A DNA stretch of 16,396 bases from Rugosimonospora sp036494675. Lineage in GTDB: Bacteria; Actinomycetota; Actinomycetes; Mycobacteriales; Micromonosporaceae. The notes beneath the pieces are model-generated. The model made no database searches and was not told the origin of the DNA. It saw only the letters and a program-made list of their open reading frames with translations. Numbering within the stretch: the stretch's first letter is position 1; each line of letters starts with the position of its first letter. The translations under genes and the position numbers were made by a program. Location of the stretch: positions 1 to 16,396 of the forward strand of contig DASXOA010000367.1 of the NCBI GenBank assembly GCA_036494675.1. The letters are read 5' to 3'. Of the stretch, positions 7,066-14,441 are shown in pieces.

Positions 7066-8340
7066 GTGAGGGCCGCCGAGATGCCGGGCGTACGCCTGGC
7101 GATCCAGGCGTCCAACGCCGTGCTCGACGCCGCGGTGCGTACGCCGAACACCCAGGTACCCGAGTGGCCGTGGCCGGCCCGCCCGACGCGGTTGCGCGTC
7201 GTGGTCAGCATCATCTGGGCCGTCCTGGCCACCGGCTGGACGGCCAGCGCGATCGCCGAGCTGATGGTCGGCCGGAACGTGTCGTCCGTTCTGGGCACGC
7301 TCATCGGGGTGGCCCAGTGCGTACCGCTGCTGCTCGCCGTACGTCGGCCGCTGGTCGCCTGGCGGATCATGGTGCTCGGACAGCTCGCCGGCGTCTTCGT
7401 GGCGCAGCACCACGACCCGATCTGGCCCTGGCCGGTCGGCGGCTGCCTGGCCATGGTCGTGGTGCTGTTCCAGGTGGCGGCGTCCTACCCGCGGCGCACC
7501 GTGATCGGCGTTGGCCTGCTGACGGGACTGTTCATGCTGTTGCCGGCGGTACCGGTGAGCGGCACGCCGCCCTGGCTGGTGCTGATCCTCTGCGGCGTGG
7601 TGGCGCTGGTACTCGTGCTCGGCGACGCCATTCTCGGTCGGCGTACGGCCGAGGCCCGCCTCGCCGAGCACGAGGAGTTGCGCCGCCGGGACCTTGCCCG
7701 GCAGGCCGTGCTGGAGGAGCGCAGCCGGATCGCCCGCGAATTGCACGACGTCGTCGCGCATCACATGTCGATGATCGCGATCCAGGCGGAGGCCGCCCCG
7801 ATCAAGATCCACGATCTGCCACCGGCGGCGGTGGAGACACTCGCCGTGATTCGGGGCGCCGCCCGGGAGGCGCTGGCCGAGACCCGCCGGGTGGTCGGCC
7901 TGCTGCGCAACGGTGACGAGTTGCCCGAGCGGGTGCCGCAGCCGGGCCTGGACCGGCTCGACGAACTGATCGAGACGGCGCGGCAGTCCGGCCTCTCCGT
8001 GGAACCGGTGGTCGTCGGCGTACCCCGGCCGCTCGCCGCCGGCGTCAACCTGTCCGCGTACCGGATCGTGCAGGAGGCGCTGAGCAACGCCACCCGGTAC
8101 GCGCCGGGGGCCCGGGTGAGCGTCGCCATCCACTACGGCAGCGGCCGGCTGCGCGTGTCGGTGACCGACGACGGCTGTGAGCCGCCGCTGGAGGTTCAGG
8201 CCAGCGGGGGGCACGGGTTGGTGGGCATGCGGGAACGGGTGGCGATGCTGGGCGGCACGCTGTCCGCCGGGCCGCACGAGCGAGGTGGCTTCGCGGTCGT
8301 GGCCGATCTGCCGTACGGGGACGTGGGCCGCCGGTCGTGA
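7066..8340 (+). CDS. DesK/NarL-family sensor histidine kinase
   Basis: A membrane sensor kinase of 424 residues. The N-terminal half carries about four to six hydrophobic helices (roughly residues 44-66, 74-92, 97-113, 122-139, 145-163 and 169-187) with almost no extracytoplasmic domain, so it probably senses something in or at the membrane. The HisKA_3 dimerisation domain has the phospho-acceptor H227 in RELHDVVAHHMS. The ATPase domain shows the N-box (N341 in QEALSNATRY), DDGC near 368 and the G-box GHGLVGMRERV at 382-392. GTG 7066 is chosen because a promoter -10 ends 6 nt upstream; ATG 7081, preceded by GAGGG, is the alternative. Its cognate regulator starts 96 bp downstream, and a fatty-acid desaturase follows that. 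The signal is not determinable from sequence. Confidence 0.93.
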   Translation: MRAAEMPGVRLAIQASNAVLDAAVRTPNTQVPEWPWPARPTRLRVVVSIIWAVLATGWTASAIAELMVGRNVSSVLGTLIGVAQCVPLLLAVRRPLVAWRIMVLGQLAGVFVAQHHDPIWPWPVGGCLAMVVVLFQVAASYPRRTVIGVGLLTGLFMLLPAVPVSGTPPWLVLILCGVVALVLVLGDAILGRRTAEARLAEHEELRRRDLARQAVLEERSRIARELHDVVAHHMSMIAIQAEAAPIKIHDLPPAAVETLAVIRGAAREALAETRRVVGLLRNGDELPERVPQPGLDRLDELIETARQSGLSVEPVVVGVPRPLAAGVNLSAYRIVQEALSNATRYAPGARVSVAIHYGSGRLRVSVTDDGCEPPLEVQASGGHGLVGMRERVAMLGGTLSAGPHERGGFAVVADLPYGDVGRRS

Positions 8341-8423
8341 CGCCGGCGCCGGACGGGGCCGAGGGCCGTCCGGCGGTCGGCGGATTGCCGTGCTGGCCCG
8401 CTCTGCTCGCCCCGGTCGGCGCG

Positions 8424-8436
8424 TAGGGTTGTCGGC
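8424..8436 (+). promoter_or_regulatory. -10 box of the response regulator gene, probable leaderless start
   Basis: TAGGGT (8424-8429) lies 7 nt before the GTG start at 8437, with no ribosome site between. No clear -35 is visible. This suggests a separate, leaderless transcript for the regulator, in addition to any read-through from the kinase. Confidence 0.4.
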
Positions 8437-9246
8437 GTGACCATCCGGGTGCTGGTCGTCGATGACCAGGAGATGATTCGCGACGGGCTGGCCACGCTGC
8501 TGTCCGCCGCCCCCGACATCGACGTGGTCGGGCTGGCCAGCGATGGTCGGGCAGCCGTCGAGCTGTGCGCGACGCTGTCACCCGACGTGGTCGTGATGGA
8601 CGTACGCATGCCGGTACTGGATGGGCTCACGGCCACCGCGGAGATCGTCGGGTCACAGCCCCGGACCGGGCCCTGCGACTGCGAGCCAGGCCGGCGTACC
8701 GGCTCCGGTTCCGGTCCCGGCCCGGCCGCCCCGGTCGCGTCAACCGGACCCAAGGTGCTGATCCTGACCACCTTCGACGTGGACGAGTACGTGTACGAGG
8801 CGTTGCGCGCCGGGGCCAGCGGTTTCCTGCTCAAGGACGCGTCCGGCGCGGACCTGGTCGCGGCGGTACGGGTGGTGGCGGGCGGGGAGGCTCTGCTGGC
8901 CCCCTCGGTGACCCGCCGGCTGATCGGGGAGTTCGCCCGGCGCCGCTGGCATGAGCGCCCCAGCCCGCAGGTGGTGGCCACGCTGACCCCGCGCGAGTTC
9001 GACGTGCTGCGACTGGTCGCCCGTGGCATGTCCAACGCGGAGATCGCCGCCGAACTCACGCTGGCGGAGCAGACCGTCAAGACGCACGTCGGCAACATGC
9101 TGACGAAGCTGGGACTGCGCGATCGCACCCAGGCCGTCGTCTACGCCTACGAAAACGGGGTCGCCGGTGGCGGCCAGGCGGGCTCGGGGGCGCCGCACCG
9201 CTGTGGGGGTACCGGTTCCGGGATCCAGTTCATACCTGAGTATTAG
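8437..9246 (+). CDS. LuxR/NarL-type response regulator with receiver insertion
   Basis: A two-component response regulator of 269 residues; relatives are usually about 210-225. The receiver domain has the acidic pair D9/D10, phospho-acceptor D55 (VVMDVRMP), the TT pair at 111-112 and K133 (LLKD). A LuxR-type helix-turn-helix occupies about 183-242 (LTPREFDVLRLVARGMSNAEIA, then QTVKTHVGNMLTKLGLRDRTQAV). Two oddities account for the extra length. About 33 Gly/Pro/Ser-rich residues (72-105, with a CDC triplet) are inserted between helix 3 and strand 4 of the receiver, and a Gly-rich tail follows residue 242. The catalytic residues are intact, so it is probably functional. It pairs with the kinase just upstream; the desaturase 270 bp downstream is a plausible target. 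GTG 8437 appears leaderless. Confidence 0.94.
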   Translation: MTIRVLVVDDQEMIRDGLATLLSAAPDIDVVGLASDGRAAVELCATLSPDVVVMDVRMPVLDGLTATAEIVGSQPRTGPCDCEPGRRTGSGSGPGPAAPVASTGPKVLILTTFDVDEYVYEALRAGASGFLLKDASGADLVAAVRVVAGGEALLAPSVTRRLIGEFARRRWHERPSPQVVATLTPREFDVLRLVARGMSNAEIAAELTLAEQTVKTHVGNMLTKLGLRDRTQAVVYAYENGVAGGGQAGSGAPHRCGGTGSGIQFIPEY

Positions 9247-9271
9247 GAGCGAACCGCCCCTACAGCGTGTC

Positions 9272-9314
9272 GTCAGACCGGTCGTTTCTTCCGTAACGTC
9301 TGACCCATGCAGAC
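9272..9314 (+). promoter_or_regulatory. Inverted GTCAGAC/GTCTGAC sites upstream of desaturase
   Basis: GTCAGAC (9272-9278) and GTCTGAC (9298-9304) are perfect inverted copies 19 bp apart. GTCTG (9298-9302) is again inverted as CAGAC (9310-9314). This gives three related half-sites in the 270-bp gap between the response regulator and the desaturase, the only element I see there. It could be an operator for the regulator or a weak terminator after it. The long leader and the desaturase promoter are otherwise unassigned. Confidence 0.35.
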
Positions 9315-9516
9315 CCGGGCCCCCCGATCACCGTCCGTGTCGACGGGGCCACATCTCAGCACTCGACCGGGCAGTTCGCTCGGTTAGTCCGTTTGGCACA
9401 TCGAATGCCGGGCACGCGCTGACACACCGTTGCCGCTGGCCCCGTCCCGTCCCGGGCCGTCCGCGCGCTCATCCGTCCGGGTGACGCCGGTCCATCGAGA
9501 AGAGGTTCCGCTGAGC

Positions 9517-10569
9517 ATGACGACCGCTACCGCGACCCCGCCGACCACCCGCGGGAGCGACTTCGCGATCCTCTCTCGACGCATCGCCGGCGCCGGCCTG
9601 ATGAAGCGCCGCCCCGGGTACTATCTGGCCCGGATCGGACTGGTCGTCGCCTTCTACGTCGGCTCCTGGGCGCTGTTCGTCGCCATCGGCAACTCCTGGT
9701 ACGAGCTGATCCTCGCCCCGGTCCTCGCGGTCGCCCTCGCCCAACTCGCGCTCGTCTCCCACGACATCGCCCACCGGCAGGTCTTCCGCACGCGGCGGGC
9801 CAGCGAGATCGCCGGCCTGATCGCCGGCAACCTCGGCATCGGCATGAGCTACGGCTGGTGGATGGACAAGCACACCCGCCACCACGCCAACCCCAACCAC
9901 GAGGACCGTGACCCGGACCTGGCCCCGGACGTGCTGGTGTGGTCGACCCGGCAGGCACGCCTCAGCCGCGGCATCCCCCGGATGGTGGGCCGCTGGCAGG
10001 CGTTCCTGTTCTTCCCGCTGATCACCCTGGAGGGGTTCAGCCTGCACGCGAACAGCATTCGGGCCCTGGGCCGCCCCACGCTGCGCCACCGGTGGGCGGA
10101 GGCGCTGATGCTCATGCTGCACTTCGCCGGCTACCTCACCGTCGCGCTGATCGTGCTGTCCCCGGCCAAGGCCCTGGTCTTCCTGGCGATCAACCAGGCG
10201 GCGTTCGGCGTGTACCTCGGGTGCACGTTCGCGCCCAACCACAAGGGCATGGCGTTGCTCAACAACGACGGCGAGGAGCCCGACTTCCTGCGCCGTCAGG
10301 TGCTCACCTCGCGCAACGTACGCGGAGGTCACCTCGTCACCGTGCTGCTCGGCGGCCTGAACTACCAGATCGAGCACCACCTGTTCCCGAGCATGCCGAC
10401 GCCGAACCTGCGCCGTGCCCGGCTTCTCGTACGGGAATTCTGCACCGAGGCCGGCGTGACCTACACCGAGACCGGGCTTATCGACTCGTACCGGCAGGCG
10501 CTGCAGTACCTGCACGAGACCGGGGCGCCTTTGCGCGGCGGGGCGGAGCCCCAACCGGCGGTCCAGTAA
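9517..10569 (+). CDS. Membrane fatty-acid desaturase (acyl-lipid type)
   Basis: A di-iron integral membrane desaturase of 350 residues that would introduce a double bond into membrane acyl chains, using reduced ferredoxin or a similar electron donor. The three histidine boxes are present: H82-DIA-H86, H119-TR-H122-H123 (followed by NPNHEDRDPD) and Q284-IE-H287-H288 (in NYQIEHHLFPSMP). The Gln in the third box is typical of the delta-6/front-end branch, and bacterial members with other regiospecificity exist, so the bond position is not assigned. Hydrophobic helices lie near 38-80, 97-112, 160-172 and 195-235. ATG 9517 is preceded by GAAGAGG about 11 nt away; the frame is open upstream to 9430 without family similarity. 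It follows a DesK/DesR-like sensor pair, which suggests membrane-fluidity control. Confidence 0.94.
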   Translation: MTTATATPPTTRGSDFAILSRRIAGAGLMKRRPGYYLARIGLVVAFYVGSWALFVAIGNSWYELILAPVLAVALAQLALVSHDIAHRQVFRTRRASEIAGLIAGNLGIGMSYGWWMDKHTRHHANPNHEDRDPDLAPDVLVWSTRQARLSRGIPRMVGRWQAFLFFPLITLEGFSLHANSIRALGRPTLRHRWAEALMLMLHFAGYLTVALIVLSPAKALVFLAINQAAFGVYLGCTFAPNHKGMALLNNDGEEPDFLRRQVLTSRNVRGGHLVTVLLGGLNYQIEHHLFPSMPTPNLRRARLLVREFCTEAGVTYTETGLIDSYRQALQYLHETGAPLRGGAEPQPAVQ

Positions 10570-10700
10570 CGGGTACGCGGCTCCGGCGACCTCCCCGAGG
10601 TGCGGCGCTACTGCCGGTGAACGGGTTCGCCCTGCACCGTGGAGAGGCCGAGTCCTCGCCGTACCGCCATTTCGAGGGTGGGGTCGGTTTGTGCCCTGGC

Positions 10701-11750
10701 TCACGACACCAGGCCGAGCGCGTCGGCCGGGTCGGTCGCCCCGGACGCCTGCTGCCATACGGCGTCGGCCGCCTGCACGCTGGACGTCAACCGGGTCATG
10801 TCCGGCGCGACGGTGCTCGGCCACGACGACAGGACCAGGTGGTTCCACATCGTGCCGTGGGCCTCGGCCGCCGCCTCCAGCGCGGGGCGGAGGTCCTTCC
10901 ACGACGGAGCCGGACCCAGCGAGTCGAGGACGCTCACCGCGTCGTCGAAGTCGCGGATGGCCACCAGGAAGTCAAGCTGAGCGTCGTCGACGTCGGTCGC
11001 GTCCTCACGCACCGACCGGGTCAGCGTCGGCTGGTCGGCCGCCAGGACGCAGACGATGGAGGCGTTGGACTGCCACTGCGGCTCACGCGGCAGGTACCAG
11101 CGCAGTTGCGTACCCGGCGGCAGCGACAGCGGATCGAGGACGTAGGCACGGCTGACCGAGTGGCATCGGGTCGCGGCCAGCCCGGAGAGCCTGGTCGTGC
11201 CCGGGTACTTGGTGGGGGAGGTCGCGGACTCGTCGATGGCGGACGCGCTGCCCACGATCTCGGCGTTGTGCGGCTGGGTGCAGGCAACGGCGACCAACTT
11301 GCCGGTCTCGAACCCGGTGCCCGCGCCGGTCTCGGGACGGTTGAAGCAGTCGCCCGTCCGGAGCGCGAACGCGCCGCCGTCGCCGTGCAGGTACGGGACG
11401 ATCCTGACCGTGGCGATGACCGCGAGGACCAGCGTGAAGGCCAGACCGGTGAACAGGAATGCCCTGCTGCGCTGGCCCGCCACCCGGATCCTGATCAGCG
11501 CGCCGATGCTGCTGAGGCAACTCACCGCTGCGCTGTACGGCGTACCGATGATGAGACTCAGCACGACGGCGGTCGGAGCCGAGATCAGGTAGACGGCGGT
11601 GCGGATCCGGGTGAGCCTGGCGCGGCGATCGTCAGCCTCGGGGCTCTCCGCCGGATCCCAGTACTGGTGCCAGGGATCCCCTTCGGGGTCCGGCCTCGCC
11701 CAGTCCCTGCGGTCCTCGTCCGACGATGGATTCGTGCTCGCGTCGACCAC
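10701..11750 (-). CDS. Membrane protein with septum-formation-like extracytoplasmic domain
   Basis: A 349-residue protein. It has a hydrophilic acidic N terminus (1-45, with DPWHQYWDP), two to three membrane helices (about 50-90 and 97-115) and a large C-terminal portion predicted outside the membrane. Soon after the last helix comes GDCFNRPETG (near 131), and then LVAVACTQPHNAEIVG (near 152). This GDCF...C-x-x-PH-x-x-E pattern is that of the actinobacterial septum-formation domain (PF13845 type), whose biochemical role is poorly known. The rest (about 240-349) is helical and unassigned. Start: GTG 11750, with GGGGGAAGG about 7 nt upstream; the frame is open much further upstream but only as shadow sequence. 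TAAGGT further upstream on the minus strand (about 11791-11796) may be a -10. It is convergent with the desaturase. Confidence 0.82.
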   Translation of the reverse strand: MVDASTNPSSDEDRRDWARPDPEGDPWHQYWDPAESPEADDRRARLTRIRTAVYLISAPTAVVLSLIIGTPYSAAVSCLSSIGALIRIRVAGQRSRAFLFTGLAFTLVLAVIATVRIVPYLHGDGGAFALRTGDCFNRPETGAGTGFETGKLVAVACTQPHNAEIVGSASAIDESATSPTKYPGTTRLSGLAATRCHSVSRAYVLDPLSLPPGTQLRWYLPREPQWQSNASIVCVLAADQPTLTRSVREDATDVDDAQLDFLVAIRDFDDAVSVLDSLGPAPSWKDLRPALEAAAEAHGTMWNHLVLSSWPSTVAPDMTRLTSSVQAADAVWQQASGATDPADALGLVS

Positions 11751-11886
11751 GCCGCCGCCTTCCCCCCGTGTGCGGTCCGTTGCGCGGATCACCTTAATGG
11801 ATAACGGGATCGCGTCCGGCGCGAGTTTTCGATCCGGCCGTTGCGGGCCAACCGCACGCTTTGCGGGTATAGCGGGCGCCGGCGGC

Positions 11887-12315
11887 TCAGAACGGGCGCA
11901 CGGGACCGTTCGCGGATCGGTTGCCCCGTCGCGACGGCGACCGGCGGCGACGTGCCGCGGTCGCGAACGCGCCGGGCTGTGTGTGGTGTTCGACCCCTTC
12001 GGACTCCACCACGAGCCGCAGCCACCGGGTGAACGTGAAGGCCCGCCACAGCCCGACGAGAAAGTGGCCGGCGTAGTCCACCCGGATCCGGATCGCGGCG
12101 CCGGGCAACGCTTCGAACTCAAGTTTGCGGCTACCGGCAGCGGCGTTCGGGAGGTAGGCCTGGGCGACGTGGTAGCCGGGTTGGATCGGGACGCTGCGGG
12201 TCTCGCCGCGACGCAGCCGGGCGACGATCGCGCCGTCGAGTTTGACGCCGTACGTCCGCTGGTACCACCGGCCGGGTCCCCGATAGAAGATGACCCGCGG
12301 GTCGTGGCTGCTCAT
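11887..12315 (-). CDS. Hypothetical beta-rich protein with basic tail, 142 aa
   Basis: A 142-residue protein. The first half alternates short strands (YGVKLDGAIVARLRRGETRSVPIQPGYHVAQAYL-like, with a G-x-x-V-A-R-L-R-x-G-E turn and a P-G-x-H-x-V core), which resembles PEGA-like or carboxypeptidase-regulatory-type beta folds; this is a style match, not an assignment. A hydrophobic stretch at about 83-93 (AGHFLVGLWRAF) could be a short membrane or interface helix. The tail (about 116-140) is Arg-rich. ATG 12315 has GAGGGGG about 5 nt upstream, a strong site. TACGCT (complement of 12345-12350) may be its -10. It lies 136 bp upstream of the septum-formation-like gene, on the same strand. Function unknown. 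Confidence 0.78.
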   Translation of the reverse strand: MSSHDPRVIFYRGPGRWYQRTYGVKLDGAIVARLRRGETRSVPIQPGYHVAQAYLPNAAAGSRKLEFEALPGAAIRIRVDYAGHFLVGLWRAFTFTRWLRLVVESEGVEHHTQPGAFATAARRRRSPSRRGNRSANGPVRPF

Positions 12316-12404
12316 CCGTCCCCCTCACGTCCTGTCGCCAGCGCAGCGTAGAGGGACGGGGCAAGGTCACCGGCTTCCCGCGTCGGCGTCCCGAACCCGG
12401 TCGG

Positions 12405-14228
12405 TCAGGCCGGAGCGGCCAGTACCTCAAGGATCTGCTCGCCGTACCGCGCGAGTTTCGTCTCGCCCACGCCGCTGACCGCGCCCAACTGGGCCAGGGT
12501 CGACGGCGCGTCGGTCGCGATCTGCCGCAGCGTCGCGTCGTGGAAGATCACATAGGCCGGTACGCCCTGCTCCCGCGCCGTGGCTGCCCGCCAGGCGCGC
12601 AACCTCTCGAAGACCGGCTGGGCCAGGGGATCGAGGTCGGCGACGGCCGCCGCGGCGGACTTCGCCTTCCCCGCCGACCGGGCCACCCGATCGGGTTCAC
12701 GGCGCATCATCACCTGACGCGCCCCGCGCAGCACGTCGCCGCTGGCCTCGGTCAGCGCGAGTGTGCCGTGGTCTCCCGCGACCGTGAGCAGGCCCTGCGC
12801 GAGCAGTTGCCGCACGACCCCACGCCACTCACCCTCGCGCAGTTCGGTGCCGATGCCGAACACGGACAGCGAGGCGTGGTCGAACTGAATGACCTTGTCG
12901 GTCTTCTTGCCGAGCAGGATGTCGATGGCCTGCCCGGCGCCGAAGCGCTGGTTACGCTCCCGGCGCAGGCGAAGCACGGTCGACAGCAGCTTCTGGGCGG
13001 GCACGGTGCCGTCCCAGGACTCCGGCGGCACAAGGCAGGTGTCACAGTTGCCGCAGGCCGCGCTGGTCTCCCCGAAGTACCCGAGCAGCCGCACCCGCCG
13101 GCATTCCACCGTCTCGCACAGCGCGAGCATGGCGTCGAGGTGAGCGGCCAGTGCCCGCCGGTGGGCCGGATCGCCCGCCGAGTCGTCGATCATCTTGCGC
13201 TGCTGGACGACATCCTGCAGGCCGTAGGACAGCCAGGCGGTCGACGGCAGCCCGTCCCGGCCGGCGCGACCAGTCTCCTGGTAGTAGCCCTCGACCGACT
13301 TGGGCAGGTCGAGGTGGGCGACGAAACGCACGTCGGGCTTGTCGATGCCCATGCCGAACGCGATCGTCGCGACCATGACCAGGCCGTCCTCGCGCAGGAA
13401 CCGCGACTGGTTGGCCGCACGGGTGCGCGCGTCGAGCCCGGCGTGGTAAGGCAGGGCCGCGATGCCCTGCTGCACAAGGAATTCGGCGGTCTTGTCGACC
13501 GACGCCCGGGACAGGCAGTACACGATGCCGGCGTCGCCCCTGTGCTCGGTGCGCAGCAGGTCGAGCAGTTGCCTGCGGGGCTCGTTCTTCGGCACGATCC
13601 GGTACTGGATATTGGGCCGGTCGAAGCTCGCCACGAAGTGGCGAGCCTCCTTCAGGTTGAGGCGGAGCGCGATCTCGGCATGGGTGGCCTCCGTCGCGGT
13701 CGCGGTCAGAGCGATCCGGGGTACCGTCGGCCAGCGCTCGTGCAGCATCGCCAGTGCCAGGTAGTCGGGGCGGAAGTCGTGGCCCCACTGCGACACACAG
13801 TGCGCCTCGTCGATCGCGAACAGGGCGATCCTGCCGCGATCCAGCAGCCGCTGCGTGGCCGGGACGCTCAGACCCTCCGGCGCCAGATAGAGCAGATCGA
13901 GATCGCCCGCGAGGAAGGACGCCTCGACGGCGCGGCGCTCGTCGAGGCTCTGTGTCGAGTTGAGGAAGTCGGCCCGGACGCCGAGTGCCCGCAGTGCGTC
14001 GACCTGATCCTGCATGAGCGCGATCAGCGGGGAGATGACGACGCCGACGCCCTCGCGCACCAGGGCCGGGATCTGGTAACACAGCGACTTGCCACCGCCG
14101 GTCGGCATGAGCACGAGCGCGTCGCCACCCGCGATGACATGGTCGATGACCTGCTGCTGGGAGCCCCGGAAGGCGTCATATCCGAAGACCCGCTGGAGGA
14201 CTTCTCGCGCGTGCTCCTCGGCTGCCAC
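12405..14228 (-). CDS. recQ: ATP-dependent DNA helicase RecQ
   Basis: A 3'-to-5' superfamily 2 helicase acting in recombination and replication-fork repair. The 607-residue product is close to the E. coli length. Seen in order: FRGSQQQVI (motif 0, near 20-28), Walker A PTGGGKS with K47, DEAH at 140-143, TATAT near 175-179, the motif V/VI region ending YYQETGRAGRDG (315-326), and the RecQ zinc-binding cysteines C376, C392, C395 and C398 (CGNCDTC). A winged-helix domain follows (about 410-510) and a C-terminal HRDC domain (about 527-600). Start: GTG 14228, which follows a TAGACT -10 by 6 nt with no ribosome site, suggesting leaderless translation. It is divergent from the BTAD regulator. No defects are seen. 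Confidence 0.97.
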   Translation of the reverse strand: MAAEEHAREVLQRVFGYDAFRGSQQQVIDHVIAGGDALVLMPTGGGKSLCYQIPALVREGVGVVISPLIALMQDQVDALRALGVRADFLNSTQSLDERRAVEASFLAGDLDLLYLAPEGLSVPATQRLLDRGRIALFAIDEAHCVSQWGHDFRPDYLALAMLHERWPTVPRIALTATATEATHAEIALRLNLKEARHFVASFDRPNIQYRIVPKNEPRRQLLDLLRTEHRGDAGIVYCLSRASVDKTAEFLVQQGIAALPYHAGLDARTRAANQSRFLREDGLVMVATIAFGMGIDKPDVRFVAHLDLPKSVEGYYQETGRAGRDGLPSTAWLSYGLQDVVQQRKMIDDSAGDPAHRRALAAHLDAMLALCETVECRRVRLLGYFGETSAACGNCDTCLVPPESWDGTVPAQKLLSTVLRLRRERNQRFGAGQAIDILLGKKTDKVIQFDHASLSVFGIGTELREGEWRGVVRQLLAQGLLTVAGDHGTLALTEASGDVLRGARQVMMRREPDRVARSAGKAKSAAAAVADLDPLAQPVFERLRAWRAATAREQGVPAYVIFHDATLRQIATDAPSTLAQLGAVSGVGETKLARYGEQILEVLAAPA

Positions 14229-14234
14229 CCGGCG

Positions 14235-14262
14235 AGTCTACGTTCGCGACCGCGTGCCGCAA
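14235..14262 (-). promoter_or_regulatory. recQ promoter, leaderless
   Basis: On the minus strand TTGCGG (complement of 14257-14262), a 16-bp spacer, then TAGACT (complement of 14235-14240), 6 nt before the GTG start at 14228. The boxes and spacing fit a housekeeping sigma promoter. Confidence 0.5.
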
Positions 14263-14284
14263 CCACGCCGGTACGCGGGTCCCA

Positions 14285-14304
14285 AAAGTCCGGTGCATGA
14301 CTTT
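14285..14304. promoter_or_regulatory. Small inverted repeat between divergent recQ and BTAD genes
   Basis: AAAGTC (14285-14290) and GACTTT (14299-14304), 8 bp apart, lie upstream of both promoters. It is a possible operator; short repeats of this size can also arise by chance. Confidence 0.25.
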
Positions 14305-14330
14305 CCGACCTGGTCGGCTGGGGGCACCGC

Positions 14331-14421
14331 TAGCCTCAGGCTGGTTGGGCCCTGTCCTGTCGATCGTGTCGAGCCGAGGCGAAGTCGGGGCCTCGATCCG
14401 GCAAGACGGCGGGACAGGGCC
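14331..14421 (+). promoter_or_regulatory. -10 box and long-stem leader of the BTAD regulator
   Basis: TAGCCT (14331-14336) fits a -10 box and would start transcription near 14343. GGCCCTGTCC (14348-14357) and GGACAGGGCC (14412-14421) then form a perfect 10-bp stem, extendable by five further pairs including two wobbles (14358-14362 with 14407-14411). Inside, CGAGGC (14375-14380) pairs with GCCTCG (14390-14395). The right arm ends 5 bp before GTG 14427 and contains its only ribosome-site-like sequence, so the fold could control translation. Inverted repeats flanking 54 bp could also be a small mobile remnant. Confidence 0.45.
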
Positions 14422-14441
14422 TCGTTGTGGGAGAAGGTCCG

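Noticed and set aside
10589..10601. Terminator after the desaturase (ACCTC-CCC-GAGGT)
   Set aside because: Only five pairs, no extension and no U-tract; too weak to list as a feature.
9469..10902. 477-codon minus-strand frame opposite the desaturase
   Set aside because: Rich in Gly, Arg, Asp and Val with no domain; it covers the desaturase whose three histidine boxes are intact.
12540..14300. 586-codon plus-strand frame opposite recQ
   Set aside because: Antisense shadow of a well-supported helicase gene; composition is atypical and there is no ribosome site or recognisable domain.
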